In this document: in pieces, positions 11,089-20,723 of the stretch
How the letters are laid out: each line of letters opens with the position of its first letter
Position numbering within the stretch: position 1 is the first letter of the stretch
Origin: Dysidea avara
Taxonomy: Eukaryota; Porifera; Demospongiae; Dictyoceratida; Dysideidae
DNA: 64,000 nt
Assembly (NCBI RefSeq): GCF_963678975.1
Contig: NC_089281.1
Span: 23,106,765 to 23,170,764 of the forward strand
Direction: 5' to 3'
Notes under the pieces: generated by a model
What the model saw: only the letters and a program-made list of their open reading frames with translations
What the model was told of the DNA's origin: nothing
The model's database searches: none
Position numbers and translations under genes: made by a program

Positions 11089-11281
11089 TGTAGCGTGGTG
11101 TACTCAAGCGACGACGACAAACACAATTCACAATAATAACCACTAGAAAGCACATGTACAGAGTCACGTGATGAGATTCTAATTAAGGTTACAATGGCGT
11201 ATTCTAATTAATGTTACATAACAATTGGTGTACAGTAGTGTGTGCAGTGTTGAGTAAGTTTAATACTATACCAATGTTACA
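11089..11281 (-). repeat. 5' LTR of gypsy element
   Basis: 193 bp, TG...CA ended, differing from the left LTR by one substitution and one 1-base indel. The minus-strand promoter of the element should lie here. The repeated ATTCTAATTAA-like phrases inside are shared by both LTRs. Confidence 0.95.
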
Positions 11282-11285
11282 CATG

Positions 11286-11984
11286 TGGTGAGTGAAAACC
11301 ATCATAAAACGAAGAAATGACCATATTGTCTGTTGTAATGCTCACAGAAGACAACAATGAGTCTATATCTACCTCAGGAGAACTGAAAGTTCTACAAACC
11401 TTAATTGACACACGAGAGAACCAGTATCAGTAGCCATACACACTTCACCATTTTTTAATTTTTTTAAAATTTAATTTTATTATTTGACTTCTCTTAGAGT
11501 ATCTTGATCTTTCTATTGAGTGTGATGTGCTAGCATATTGTAGACCTTTTAACAAGGCTGTCTCAGGAAGCAATCCACAGAGATGTAGTACAAGTATGCA
11601 GAAATAGTAGAAATTTTACACTTGAATAACAAATAATAAGTTATGAAACAAGGGAGGCCATTTATACCCGTAGCTATACTAGTGGACAATTAATTCCTAT
11701 TTCAGTAATAAACAGCCTGTCAATAACATAGCCATCACAAAGTAAGGATTACATGTCCACATATACTGTACTTGTACCAAAAATTCTTTGTATTTATTCT
11801 ATACAAAAATCTGAAAAATCAAAAAAAATTATGAGCAAGACTGCAAGTCAACCAACTCCAACACTTAACAGCATGGTACATGTTTACAAAATTCTAATAG
11901 ATGCAGTACTGCTCCATGCTAGTTGCAGATGCACCTTAGCCAGTTTAAGGTCTCAAACTTCATTATATACAAAAGGTAACTTAC
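11286..11984. other. No clear exon; possible intron or 3' region of the kinase-like gene
   Basis: AT-rich DNA between the gypsy element and the kinase-like exon. I looked for a kinase C-lobe (HRD, DFG, APE motifs) on the minus strand and did not find one. Confidence 0.4.
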
Positions 11985-14900
11985 ATGTTTCTTCTCCATA
12001 CTCTAAAAATATATTGAAGGTGAGATCTCTGTCATGGTAATCTTCTACAAACCCATAAAAGCGGATTACATTTTCATGGGTAATTTCTTGTAAGATCCTT
12101 GATTCCCTGATTAAATCCTGTCTACTATCATCTGTGTTTGTAGACTTTTTGACAATGAATTGAGTGCCCTTGACTGTGTCAGAAACACGATTACATTTTG
12201 AAGCACCTCCAACCCCAGCAACAACATTATAATCCCTATCTTCCAAGTAGTAACCATCTTTTCCTAGTGTTATAACGCTCTACAGGATAGAGGACATTTT
12301 ATAGTACTCATAACCAAACATGGCGCAATAATTTTCTACTGCGGTAATTAAACTATTCATGTTCTTACCTGATCCAGTGGAAACTCAGAAAGTTGCCTCT
12401 GCATAACTAGTGGTGGTAGTTGGATCTGGAATAGGATAAAATGAACTCATGACATTTAAAATCTTAACGTGAACAATAATTACAATTCTTTCGCTACTTC
12501 ATCATTAAGTACAGCAGTGCATACTTATACCTTCCAAAAATGGCCTACCTGTAGCCTAAAACTACATACAATCAACTGAACTAGCATATATAAATTCTAA
12601 TGTGAATTGTGCATTCATGTGATTTTTTACACAAGCTATATGGGTCATTCCATACCAAATCAACAAAAAAAAATCCGGACCCCTTTTGATTTTCATGAAT
12701 TTTGGCACAAACATGGACCCTATCAAGAAACTTTCTCACACCAAAATTTAGCTTATTTCATTGGTCTCCCTTTAAGTTATGACCACTCAAAGTTTCTGCT
12801 GAAAATTATATTTTGCTTACACGTCTTCAATAAAATGACCATAACTTTGCTTGTGATTGATGTAGAAATTTCTAGTCTAGAGTTTTGAAATCCTTATTAA
12901 ATTCTCTTTCAGGTGATATATAATATTTTATAATCGCTCAAAGGAAAAGGTCAAACCACAAAAATGTAGCTTTTTCCTTTGATCTTCATTTTCAAAAATA
13001 TATATTCTTTAATTAAATTTATTTTTGGTGTACATGTTGCTCTAATACCTATGATTCATCACTGTTAGTTTAAAGTTGGGACCAATAGTAGATCATGAGT
13101 TATAAGTGTTAATGTGTAGCCTTGTAATCACTGCTGTTTGTATGGTATTTTTACAGTGTAATTTCTAATACCAATTGCAAGTAGCCTTATATTGGTATGT
13201 TAAATATCATTTATGCATTAAAATAGTATTGACAAGGGCTCACTACAGTGAAACCATATTAACAGAGCCACTTTTAAAGCTAAGAAAGTTGGAGCAATAA
13301 TAAGGCTGCCTAATAAAGGAATCACTGATTATGTTTTTGCTGTAAGTTCAGTGTCCTATAAAAAAGGTGGCTACTATAACAAGGTGGTCCTATTGTAGGG
13401 GTAGCTATATTTATAAGGGATTTACTGTAAAACTAATGATATTCCAATCTATTCTTTCACTGTATAATAATAATATTCAGCCACAGATTATGATGATAGT
13501 TTCCAATCTTATGTGTGTATAATGGATGCAAACGACAGTTATGCATACATATGTACATGTAAAGTGGAATTGAAATGCCATGTCTTAGTGATATCCAAAG
13601 CTTCTTGGTATTAATACCTAGATAGCTGTTTCATATAGTTGCACTAGAGTAGAAATACCCTATTTTAAGTTGGCTCTTATAAAAAGGTGGCCTTTAAGGT
13701 AGCTGCTAAGGTATGTTACACTGTATATTGCTTTTGAATCATACTTTGAAAGAGCAAGCCTACTACTGACCACTTAAAGGCCAACTTAATATGTTTGTAC
13801 CTATAAACAATGCCTTTGCTGGAAAAATGTACACTTTTAAAACCACTTACCAGTCAGAAATTTGATGGAATAAAGTGGAAAGTTACCACCTGTATAGAAA
13901 GGCCACCACTCCATAAGGGCCAATTTTAAATTGTTGCTATACACTTATGCAAATGTATTAAGCAGCTACCTGCACATTAAGGTCCAGAAATTTTGGCTCT
14001 AAGGTACCTGACTTTAACTCCATACATCAACTGTATCATGATAAAAATAGCAATGTATATAGCTCTTCTATAATTAGAATCATAGAAATGTTCCATAGAA
14101 ATTACATTGTAGAAAGGTTCACTACAGCAATTGCACACTGATACATATCTATAGCTTTAAGCGAAATACATTAACAATCAATTAAAGAAAGGATCAAGGC
14201 AATTAACTTCAAAGTTAAATCAGAGCATTATAGTAAAACTTGAGACTGAAAGTGGTGCATATTGCATGACAGTCTCTACAATCATTCACATGTAACTTTG
14301 ATATGCAATGAAATCTGATGCATTGATATCAGTACACAATTGAATTTTTGAAGGTATAAGTTGAAAAGACTGTTAATACTGCATCAGTCATTCATTACTA
14401 CTTTTTTTAGAAAATCTCTAGTAGATTACAATCTAATCAAAAACAGCTAAGCTGTAAAAAAAGGTGCGGCCCCAAAAAGGCCATGGTGAAAAAATGGCAC
14501 CAAATTCACCTGAATTGTCGTTATTAAAATTTTTACCATTAACCTACCATCACAGCCATTTCTTGGCCGCCACCTTGGATTTCACATCTTTTTTCACCAT
14601 GGCCTTTTGAGGCCGCACCTTTTTTTACAGCTTAGCTGTTTTTTGATTAGATTTCACTTCTTTTTGTGTTTGTATACCCCAAAGCCGGCCATAGGCCGGC
14701 TTTGGGGATTTTCTTTTCTTTACCACAGGAAGAAGAAAAGATGAAGCAGATGTTAAATACTTTAAATATTTCTGATTTTATCAGTAAATGTACAAATTAT
14801 ATATATATATATATATAATACATATATTTATTACAGAACACTCTACACGGTGGTTCTTTATAACTGAACACTCTACAAAGTGACTTCTTCTAGCTGATAT

Positions 14901-17900
14901 TTCTACAGGGTGATTTGTTTGTAGCTGAACTCTCTACATGATGGTTTCTTTGCAACTGAACTCTCTACAATGTGGCTTCTTCTAGCTGATATTTCTACAG
15001 GATTTGTTTGTACTGTAGTTGAACTCTCTACATGATGGTTTCTTTGTAGCTGAACTCTCTACAAAGTAACTTCTTCTAGCTGATGTCTCTACAGGGTCAC
15101 TAGTTTGTAGCTGAACTCTCTACATGGTGGTTTCTTTGTAACTGAACTCTCTACAAGGTGACTTCTTCTAGCTGATCTTTCTACAAGGTGACTTCTTCTA
15201 GCTGAACTCTCTACAGAGTGATCTTTTCGTAGCTGAAACTCTCTACAGGGTGATTTGTTTGCAGCTGAACTCTCTACATGGTAATTTCTTGTAGCTGAGC
15301 TCTCTACAAGGTGACTTCTTCTAGCTGAACTCTCTACAGAGTGATCTTTTCGTAGCTGAAACTCTCTACAGGGTGATTTGTTTGCAGCTGAACTCTCTAC
15401 ATGATGGATTCTTTGTAGCTGAACTCTCTACAAGGTGACTTCTTCTTGCTGAACTCTCTACAGGGTGAATTGTTTGTAGCTAATCTCTCTACATGATAGT
15501 TTCTTTGTAGTTGAACTCTCTACAAGGTGACTTCTTCTAGCTGATCTTTCTACAAGGTGACTTCTTCTAGCTGAACTCTCTACAGAGTGATCTTTTCGTA
15601 GCTGAAACTCTCTACAGGGTGATTTGTTTGCAACTGAACTCTCTACATGGTGATTTCTTGTAGCTGAGCTCTCTACAAGGTGACTTCTTCTAGCTGAACT
15701 CTCTACAGAGTGATCTTTTCGTAGCTGAAACTCTCTACAGGGTGATTTGTTTGCAGCTGAACTCTCTACATGATGGATTCTTTGTAGCTGAACTCTCTAC
15801 AAGGTGACTTCTTCTTGCTGAACTCTCTACAGGGTGAATTGTTTGTAGCTGATCTCTCTACATGATAGTTTCTTTGTAGTTGAACTCTCTACAAGGTAAC
15901 TTCTTCTAGCTGATCTTTCTACAGAGCAATTTGTTTGTAGCTGATTTCTCTACAGGATGATTTGTTTGCAGCTGAACTCTCTACATGGTGGTTTCTTTGT
16001 AGCTGAACTCTCTGCAAGGTGACTTCTTCTAGCTGAATTCTCTACAGGGTGATCTTTTTGTAGATGATCTCTTTACAGAGTGATTTGTTTGCAGCTGACC
16101 TCTCTACATGATGGTTTCTTTGTAGCTGAACGCTCTACAAGGTAACCTCTTCTAGCTGATCTCTCTACAAGGTGAACTGTTTGCAGCCGAACTCTCTGCA
16201 GGGTGATTTAAATGCTCTACAGGGTGATTTCTTTGCAGCTGAACTCTCTACATGATGGTTTATTTGTAATTGAACTCTCTACAAGGTAACTTCTTCTAGC
16301 TGATCTTTCTACAGGGCGGTTTGTTTGTAGCTGAATTCTCTACAAGGTGATTTATTTGCAGCTGAACTCTCTATAGGGTGAATTTTCTAGCTGAATTCTC
16401 TACAGGGTGATCTTTTCGTAGCTGAACTCTCTCCAGGTGATTTTTTTCAGCTGAACTCTCTTCATGATGGTTTCTTTGTAGCTGAACTCTCTACAAGGTG
16501 ACTTCTTCTAGCTGATATCTCTACAGGGTGATTTGTTTGCAGCTGAACTCTCTACATGGTGCATAGTTTCTTTGTAACTGAACTCTCTACAAGGTGACTT
16601 CTTCTAGCTGATCTCTCTACAGGGTGATTTGTTTCTAGGTGAACTCTCTACAGGGTGACTTGCATGTAATTGAATTGTCTATCAGATTAACTGGTTGTAG
16701 CTGAATTCCCTACAGAATAACTTGCAATGTAATATAATTCTTTGATGGAGTAAGTTATAAATGTAGCCGAATGCTCTATTAGGGTGACTGTTCTATTAGA
16801 GTATCACGATCTCGCATTTGCAACACGTAGTTGGCGTTCGAATCATGACTCAGTGGTTTGTTCCGATTCTTCTGTACTACTGCAAGGAGTTTCTATGATG
16901 ATTATTCCAGCTACACACCGATTTTCAGCTCATTGCTCTAAGTGGTTTGCCTGATAGGCGTGAAAACTAATAGTTTTTTTAATTCATAAAAATCGATCGC
17001 GTAATTGTGACACAGGTTGGGTTTTGTGTCATATCTCCATGGTCTTTATCTCGATTCTCTTCAAACCACAAAAAGGCACTCCTACGATGGTTACTCCATC
17101 TACATATCAATTTTCAACTCATTCCTCCAAGTGGTTTACCCTGTAGGCGTGACAGACCTTTGACCTTATTTTATGCACATAATCGGTCATAACTCCGTGA
17201 ATGTTCATCGGATTCCTACCAAAGTTGGTACTGAGATCCGCCTTAATGAGCCCTTCAAGTGTGCCAAATTTCAGCCCGATTGGAGCACGCATTCGTGTTT
17301 TATGGCGGATTTTGCGAAGTGTGCGAAATGAAGAAGTAGAAGAAAAAAAACGAAGAAATTAAAACGAAATTTTGTTCGCTCGTATCTCGGAAATGGCTGG
17401 ACCGATTTTCTTCAAATTTGGTATGTAGACTCCCATAACTGGCTGGCACGTCTGTAGCAAATTTGGTTCCAATCGGATAAGGAATCACAGAGCTACATAG
17501 GTGTGAAAATTGCATTTTCTTTCTTCCTGTTAATATACTCACGGTGTGGCGCGCCGGCTTCTTGGGCCGCACGACACACTATCATGTGTCTTGATATTAA
17601 AACATTCATGCCTGTGTTAAGAACAAAGAATGCAGCTACATAACATCATGTTTTATTTATAAGTGATTCAAATTACAGTGTAACTTGTCTTAGTGGCCAC
17701 CTGTAATGAAAGGCCACCTTTCTATTAAGGGCCAACTTTAAATTGTTCTAGTAAGACATTTATACACATCAAACAATATAAATAGCCACCTGAATATTAA
17801 GGCCAAAAAAATTGGCCCTGACTGGCTTAGATAGTTTTCACTATTGCTACATTTGTGCATCAAAATATGTACTTGCATATCAACAATCAGCATTAAATGC

Positions 17901-20723
17901 TAATAGTAGCAGTTACTGTAGCTAGTGAAAATGTCATCAAGTTCAATATTTCACTACTGTATAATAGACTTGGCGTCATAATCAGAAACAATATATACAA
18001 GCTTGATCAGGGGTAAATTACTTGAATATATGTATTTAAGTATAAGCTTTTACTGGGTTTTCTTACAAAACATAAACAAATTAACATTACTTGCAAACCA
18101 ACAATGTATTAATGATTGTGACATAGTATTATATAACGTTACTTGCAATTAGTATTGCATCTTTTTTGCATACTTGAACCATACAAACAACAGTAATTAC
18201 AAGGCTACACATTAACACCAAGAGTTAATAATAGTAGAGCCTCTCTACTATTATTAACTCTTGTTAACACTTATAACTCATGATCTACTATTGGTCCCAA
18301 CTTTAAACTCACAGTGATGAATGATAGGTATTAGAGCAACATGTAAACCAAAAATAAAGAATATATATTTTTGAAAATGAAGATCAAAGGAAAAAGCTAC
18401 ATTTTTGAGGTTTGACCTTTTCCTTTGAGCAATTATAAAATATTACATATCACCTGAAAGAGAATTTAATAAGGATTTCAAAAATCTAACCCAGAAGGTT
18501 CTATGTGAATCACAAGCAAAGTTATGGCCATTTTATTGAAGACATGTAAGCTTCATAAAATTTTCAGCAGAAACTTTGAGTGGTCATAACTTAAAGGGAG
18601 ACCAATAAAATGAGCCAAATTTTGGTGTAAGAAAGTTTCTTGAAAGGGTTCATGTTTGTGCCAAATTTCATGATAATCAAAAGGGGTCCGGATTTTTTTT
18701 GTTGATTTGGTATGGAATGACCCATATGTTTATTGTCAAAATAGATTTTTGTAGTGCTTAAAATGCAAAATGGCACTTAATCAAACCAATGACAGTTATC
18801 AGTCTGTATACTGATCGTAGAAGCTTATCAACTACCAAGTTAGTAGTGCTATGTTAAATGGCTTCTTTGTAGCCAGGCAGCTTTTGTTACAACTTAATTT
18901 TGAAATCATTTCATTAGCTGTAGCCAGGTTAACTCTGCACAAGGTATTTGAAGGTAGCTTCTTGAACTCATCTAAACAACACCAATTTTAGTTGCAGCCA
19001 AGTTCAAAGAACTTGTACTTCCAAGCCTTGTTCTTTTTGCACACATGCAAACATGTTGTGTTCCATGCCATTTTGTCAAGAGGGAATATCATTGATGAAT
19101 ACTTTGGATCACAAGGATATAATTGTCAGTGATACATTGATAGTTGCAATATGGCATTTTAATCTATTGTATACAGGTGGTTGAGTATAAGCACAAGCAT
19201 GGAAAAATTAGCAATTTTACAAACTATAGTGTATGCATTCACCTGAGCCCTGCCAAATATAGTAATATCAAAGAGGTGAACATGTGTTCACTCCCAATGG
19301 TTTTGTACAGGAACAAGCATGTTTTCATGTTGTAAACATGTTTGCGTGCCTGAATGTATGGGATATTTTTAAAGCCTCATAACTCACTTGTTCTTGCCTG
19401 CATCAAAGCACTTTTTTGATTAACGGTTCTGGCGTTTAAAGGGCTTCACAGCACTACTAAATGTTTGGGCAGCTGGCCCATGTAACAAGAGTTATTAACA
19501 AGAAATGAGGGCTCATGTGAACGCGAACTGACTATATAGTATAATGATCATTGCACAATAAAAAGTATTTAAACAAGGGGACCATCACCTAAAGTGCACA
19601 TTAATTACCAGATGTATAAAGCTATAATTATGTAACAAAATGCTCACCCTATACTCATCACTTATAAGCACTGTAGTTGGTTTGTTGTACATTTTAACTA
19701 CGTTCTGTCTGTTACACAGCATTACACATGAAGGATGATGTATAAGCTAGCCTACAACCAATCTGCTTACTCCGACTGTTTAAGGCATAGCAAAAATTAC
19801 AAACAATATCTCATGTAACAGATCCATACACAGCACAATGTGCTATGAGATAACTATAGTAACATACATGATCATCACTATGGTGTTGCAACATTTCATT
19901 AGCATTACCACTCTTCACAGTGGGAGATGATCTGCCATGATCGTGATGAAGTCCATTTTGAGCAGCCAAATTTTCTTCAGAGTGGCTCCTTATTCGCATG
20001 TCACCATCGTCGTTGCACACAGTAATGGATGCCATTTTGTGCTGTATAACTGCCGTCTGTCTCATGTGTTCAGTGTGCAATGGTGGAGTGGTAGATTTAC
20101 GAGTGTCAAACAATGTTCCTGCTATCTTATGAGAAGTATCATTTGTTACCACTGAAGGAAATTCTTGATTAGATGGAAAAGCTACAGAATACATATATAA
20201 GAAGTGAAGAACGGTATAAAGAGATCCATATACATGCCATGAAATCCACAGCAACCCTTTGGCTGGCTGTGGGTGTGGCGGCCTGGTTCTAAAATCTAAC
20301 AGCTTATAATTATTACTGAAGAATATTCACATAGCCATTATTAAAAATTATTAACACTAACATCATTGCAGCCATTTCTTGGCCGCCACCTTTGATTTCA
20401 CAACTCTTTTCATCCTAACTACAATGGCATACATACAAATTATATCTTACAATGTACATCATCAACAGGATCAAGATCAAGATGCTGCCTAGCAACATTA
20501 GTGAGAACAACCTCAAGTGTTTTCCATGTAGGATTAGGAGATGATTCCAGCCAGTTATCAAGTGTCTCTTGAAAACAAGCTACACTTTGCTGAGGATGAT
20601 CTTTTTCAATAATGTTAAGCATGCGTAGCTTTAAACCCAGTTCTAAACCAATGTCCTTCCAGTCAGCGGCATATTTCTTGGTAACATATCTATTAAGGTC
20701 TTTCATTGTTGGAGTGTCATCCT
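11985..20723 (-). CDS. Death-domain plus kinase-like gene (three exons seen, incomplete)
   Basis: Three minus-strand exons have compatible splice phases. 20451-20723 encodes a death domain (PTMKDLNRYVTKKYAADW, GLELGLKLRMLNIIE, WKTLEVVLTNV). 19868-20181 encodes a hydrophilic, Ser/His-rich linker. 11985-12279 encodes a protein-kinase N-lobe (FIVKKST as the beta-3 lysine; LIRESRILQEITHENVIRF as helix C; a hinge-like FLEYGEE). All junctions have GT/AG signals: donors GTAAGA, GTATGT and GTAAGT; acceptors GAACAG, CTGTAG and CTGTAG. Death domain followed by kinase is the IRAK/Pelle and RIPK style of innate signalling protein and is common in sponges. The first exons and the C-lobe were not found, and about 7.6 kb of repeats fills the intron. 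The gene may therefore be a pseudogene, or the exons may belong to two genes. Confidence 0.5.
12638..13164. repeat. Left inverted arm of the 6-kb element
   Basis: Contains phrases such as AATCCGGACCCCTTTTGATT and GGTCTCCCTTTAAGTTATGA, which reappear inverted at 18178-18727. Any open frame here is shadow coding. Confidence 0.8.
13240..14010. repeat. Pogo/Tigger-like repeat remnants
   Basis: Phrases such as ACAGTGAAACCATATTAACA followed by scattered AAGGTGGC and GGCCACC motifs resemble the termini of pogo/Tigger-type MITEs. The segment 13880-14010 recurs in direct orientation at about 17690-17830 (GGCCACC...GGGCCAA...TTAAATTGTT). Confidence 0.45.
14431..14652. mobile_element. 222-bp MITE with about 60-bp inverted repeats
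   Basis: The ends ATCTAATCAAAAACAGCTAA and their inverse enclose about 60-bp arms (GGTGCGGCC...GGCCATGGTGAAAAA). The core CATCACAGCCATTTCTTGGC is shared with copies at 20340-20415 and 30281-30436. Confidence 0.85.
14797..14817. repeat. (TA)n microsatellite
   Basis: About ten TA units lie between the MITE and the minisatellite. Confidence 0.9.
14830..16740 (+). repeat. About 31-bp minisatellite with a 369-bp higher-order unit
   Basis: About sixty tandem copies of a 28-33-bp unit of the form CTCTACARGGTGAYTTNTTT plus GTAGCTGAA. Monomer variants alternate (GATTTGTTTG, GACTTCTTCT, GATCTTTTCG). The block from about 15174 is repeated at 15543, giving a 369-bp (12-mer) higher-order period. A second array of the same family lies inverted at 29712-30270. 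Confidence 0.95.
16786..16805 (+). repeat. Dispersed 20-bp motif, copy at the satellite/repeat boundary
   Basis: GACTGTTCTATTAGAGTATC, the reverse-complement orientation of the consensus GATACTCTAATAGAGCAGTC. It lies exactly between the minisatellite and the 800-bp repeat. Confidence 0.85.
16786..17595 (+). repeat. 800-bp dispersed repeat, copy 1
   Basis: Runs from the 20-bp motif through CACGATCTCGC to GTGTCTTGATA. It is homologous, inverted, to 25504-26293, with about 80% similarity by eye. The reverse strand has a 90-codon open frame (17300-17572; ARHTVSILTGRKK) that is not kept in the other copy, so coding is unlikely. Family unknown. Confidence 0.8.
18178..18727. repeat. Right inverted arm of the 6-kb element
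   Basis: Reverse complement of 12638-13164. It carries an extra palindrome (18222-18265) absent from the left arm. Confidence 0.8.
18222..18265. repeat. 44-bp perfect palindrome
   Basis: AAGAGTTAATAATAGTAGAG is followed almost at once by its reverse complement. It is inserted in the right arm relative to the left. It resembles the ends (CAAGAGTACATAATAATAGA) of the MITE at 36403-36702, so it may be a minimal relic of that family. Confidence 0.8.
18728..19867. other. No exon recognised
   Basis: Intronic if the death-domain/kinase gene is real. AT-rich, with no clear repeat family and no domain-bearing frame. Confidence 0.4.
20340..20415. repeat. Fragment of the 222-bp MITE family
   Basis: CATTGCAGCCATTTCTTGGC then CGCCACCTTTGATTTCACA matches the core of the MITE at 14431-14652. 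The inverted ends are missing. Confidence 0.6.
20451..20723 (-). CDS. Death-domain exon
   Basis: 91-codon exon bounded by a GAACAG acceptor and a GTAAGA donor, both phase 1. It encodes essentially a full six-helix death domain, ending at the VARQHLDLDPVDDVH tail that is typical of death-domain proteins in the sponge genomes I know. It probably opens the death-domain/kinase gene described at 11985-20723. Confidence 0.65.

Larger units (their letters stand above)
6152..11281 (-). mobile_element. Ty3/gypsy LTR retrotransposon, nearly intact
   Basis: A complete 5.1-kb element lies in minus orientation. It has 192/193-bp LTRs (TGTAGCG...GTTACA), a primer-binding site next to the right (5') LTR, a gag frame, a pol frame in -1 relative frame with protease-RT-RNase H-integrase order, a purine-rich tract before the left (3') LTR and a CATG target duplication. 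The pol order (integrase after RNase H) defines Ty3/gypsy. The LTRs differ by only one substitution and one inserted base, so insertion was recent. The one visible coding defect is an in-frame TAA in the integrase tail at 6895-6897. No envelope-like gene is present. Confidence 0.97.
12638..18727. mobile_element. 6-kb element with about 530-bp terminal inverted repeats
   Basis: The left end ATATGGGTCATTCCATACCA and the right end, its exact reverse complement at 18708-18727, begin inverted arms. These align for about 530 bp (12638-13164 against about 18178-18727) with roughly 10% divergence and a few indels, and more weakly further inward. The interior holds a MITE, a minisatellite, one copy of an 800-bp dispersed repeat and direct repeats (about 13880-14010 and 17690-17830), but no transposase. 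It is either a foldback-type transposable element that served as a landing pad, or two opposed copies of a 600-bp repeat. Confidence 0.7.

Noticed and set aside
14830..16740. Possible CRISPR array
   Set aside because: Units are directly adjacent ~31-bp variants without unique spacers, there are no cas genes, and the genome is eukaryotic; it is a minisatellite.
17300..17572. 90-codon minus-strand frame in the 800-bp repeat
   Set aside because: The homologous position in copy 2 (25504-26293) does not keep the frame, so coding is not conserved.
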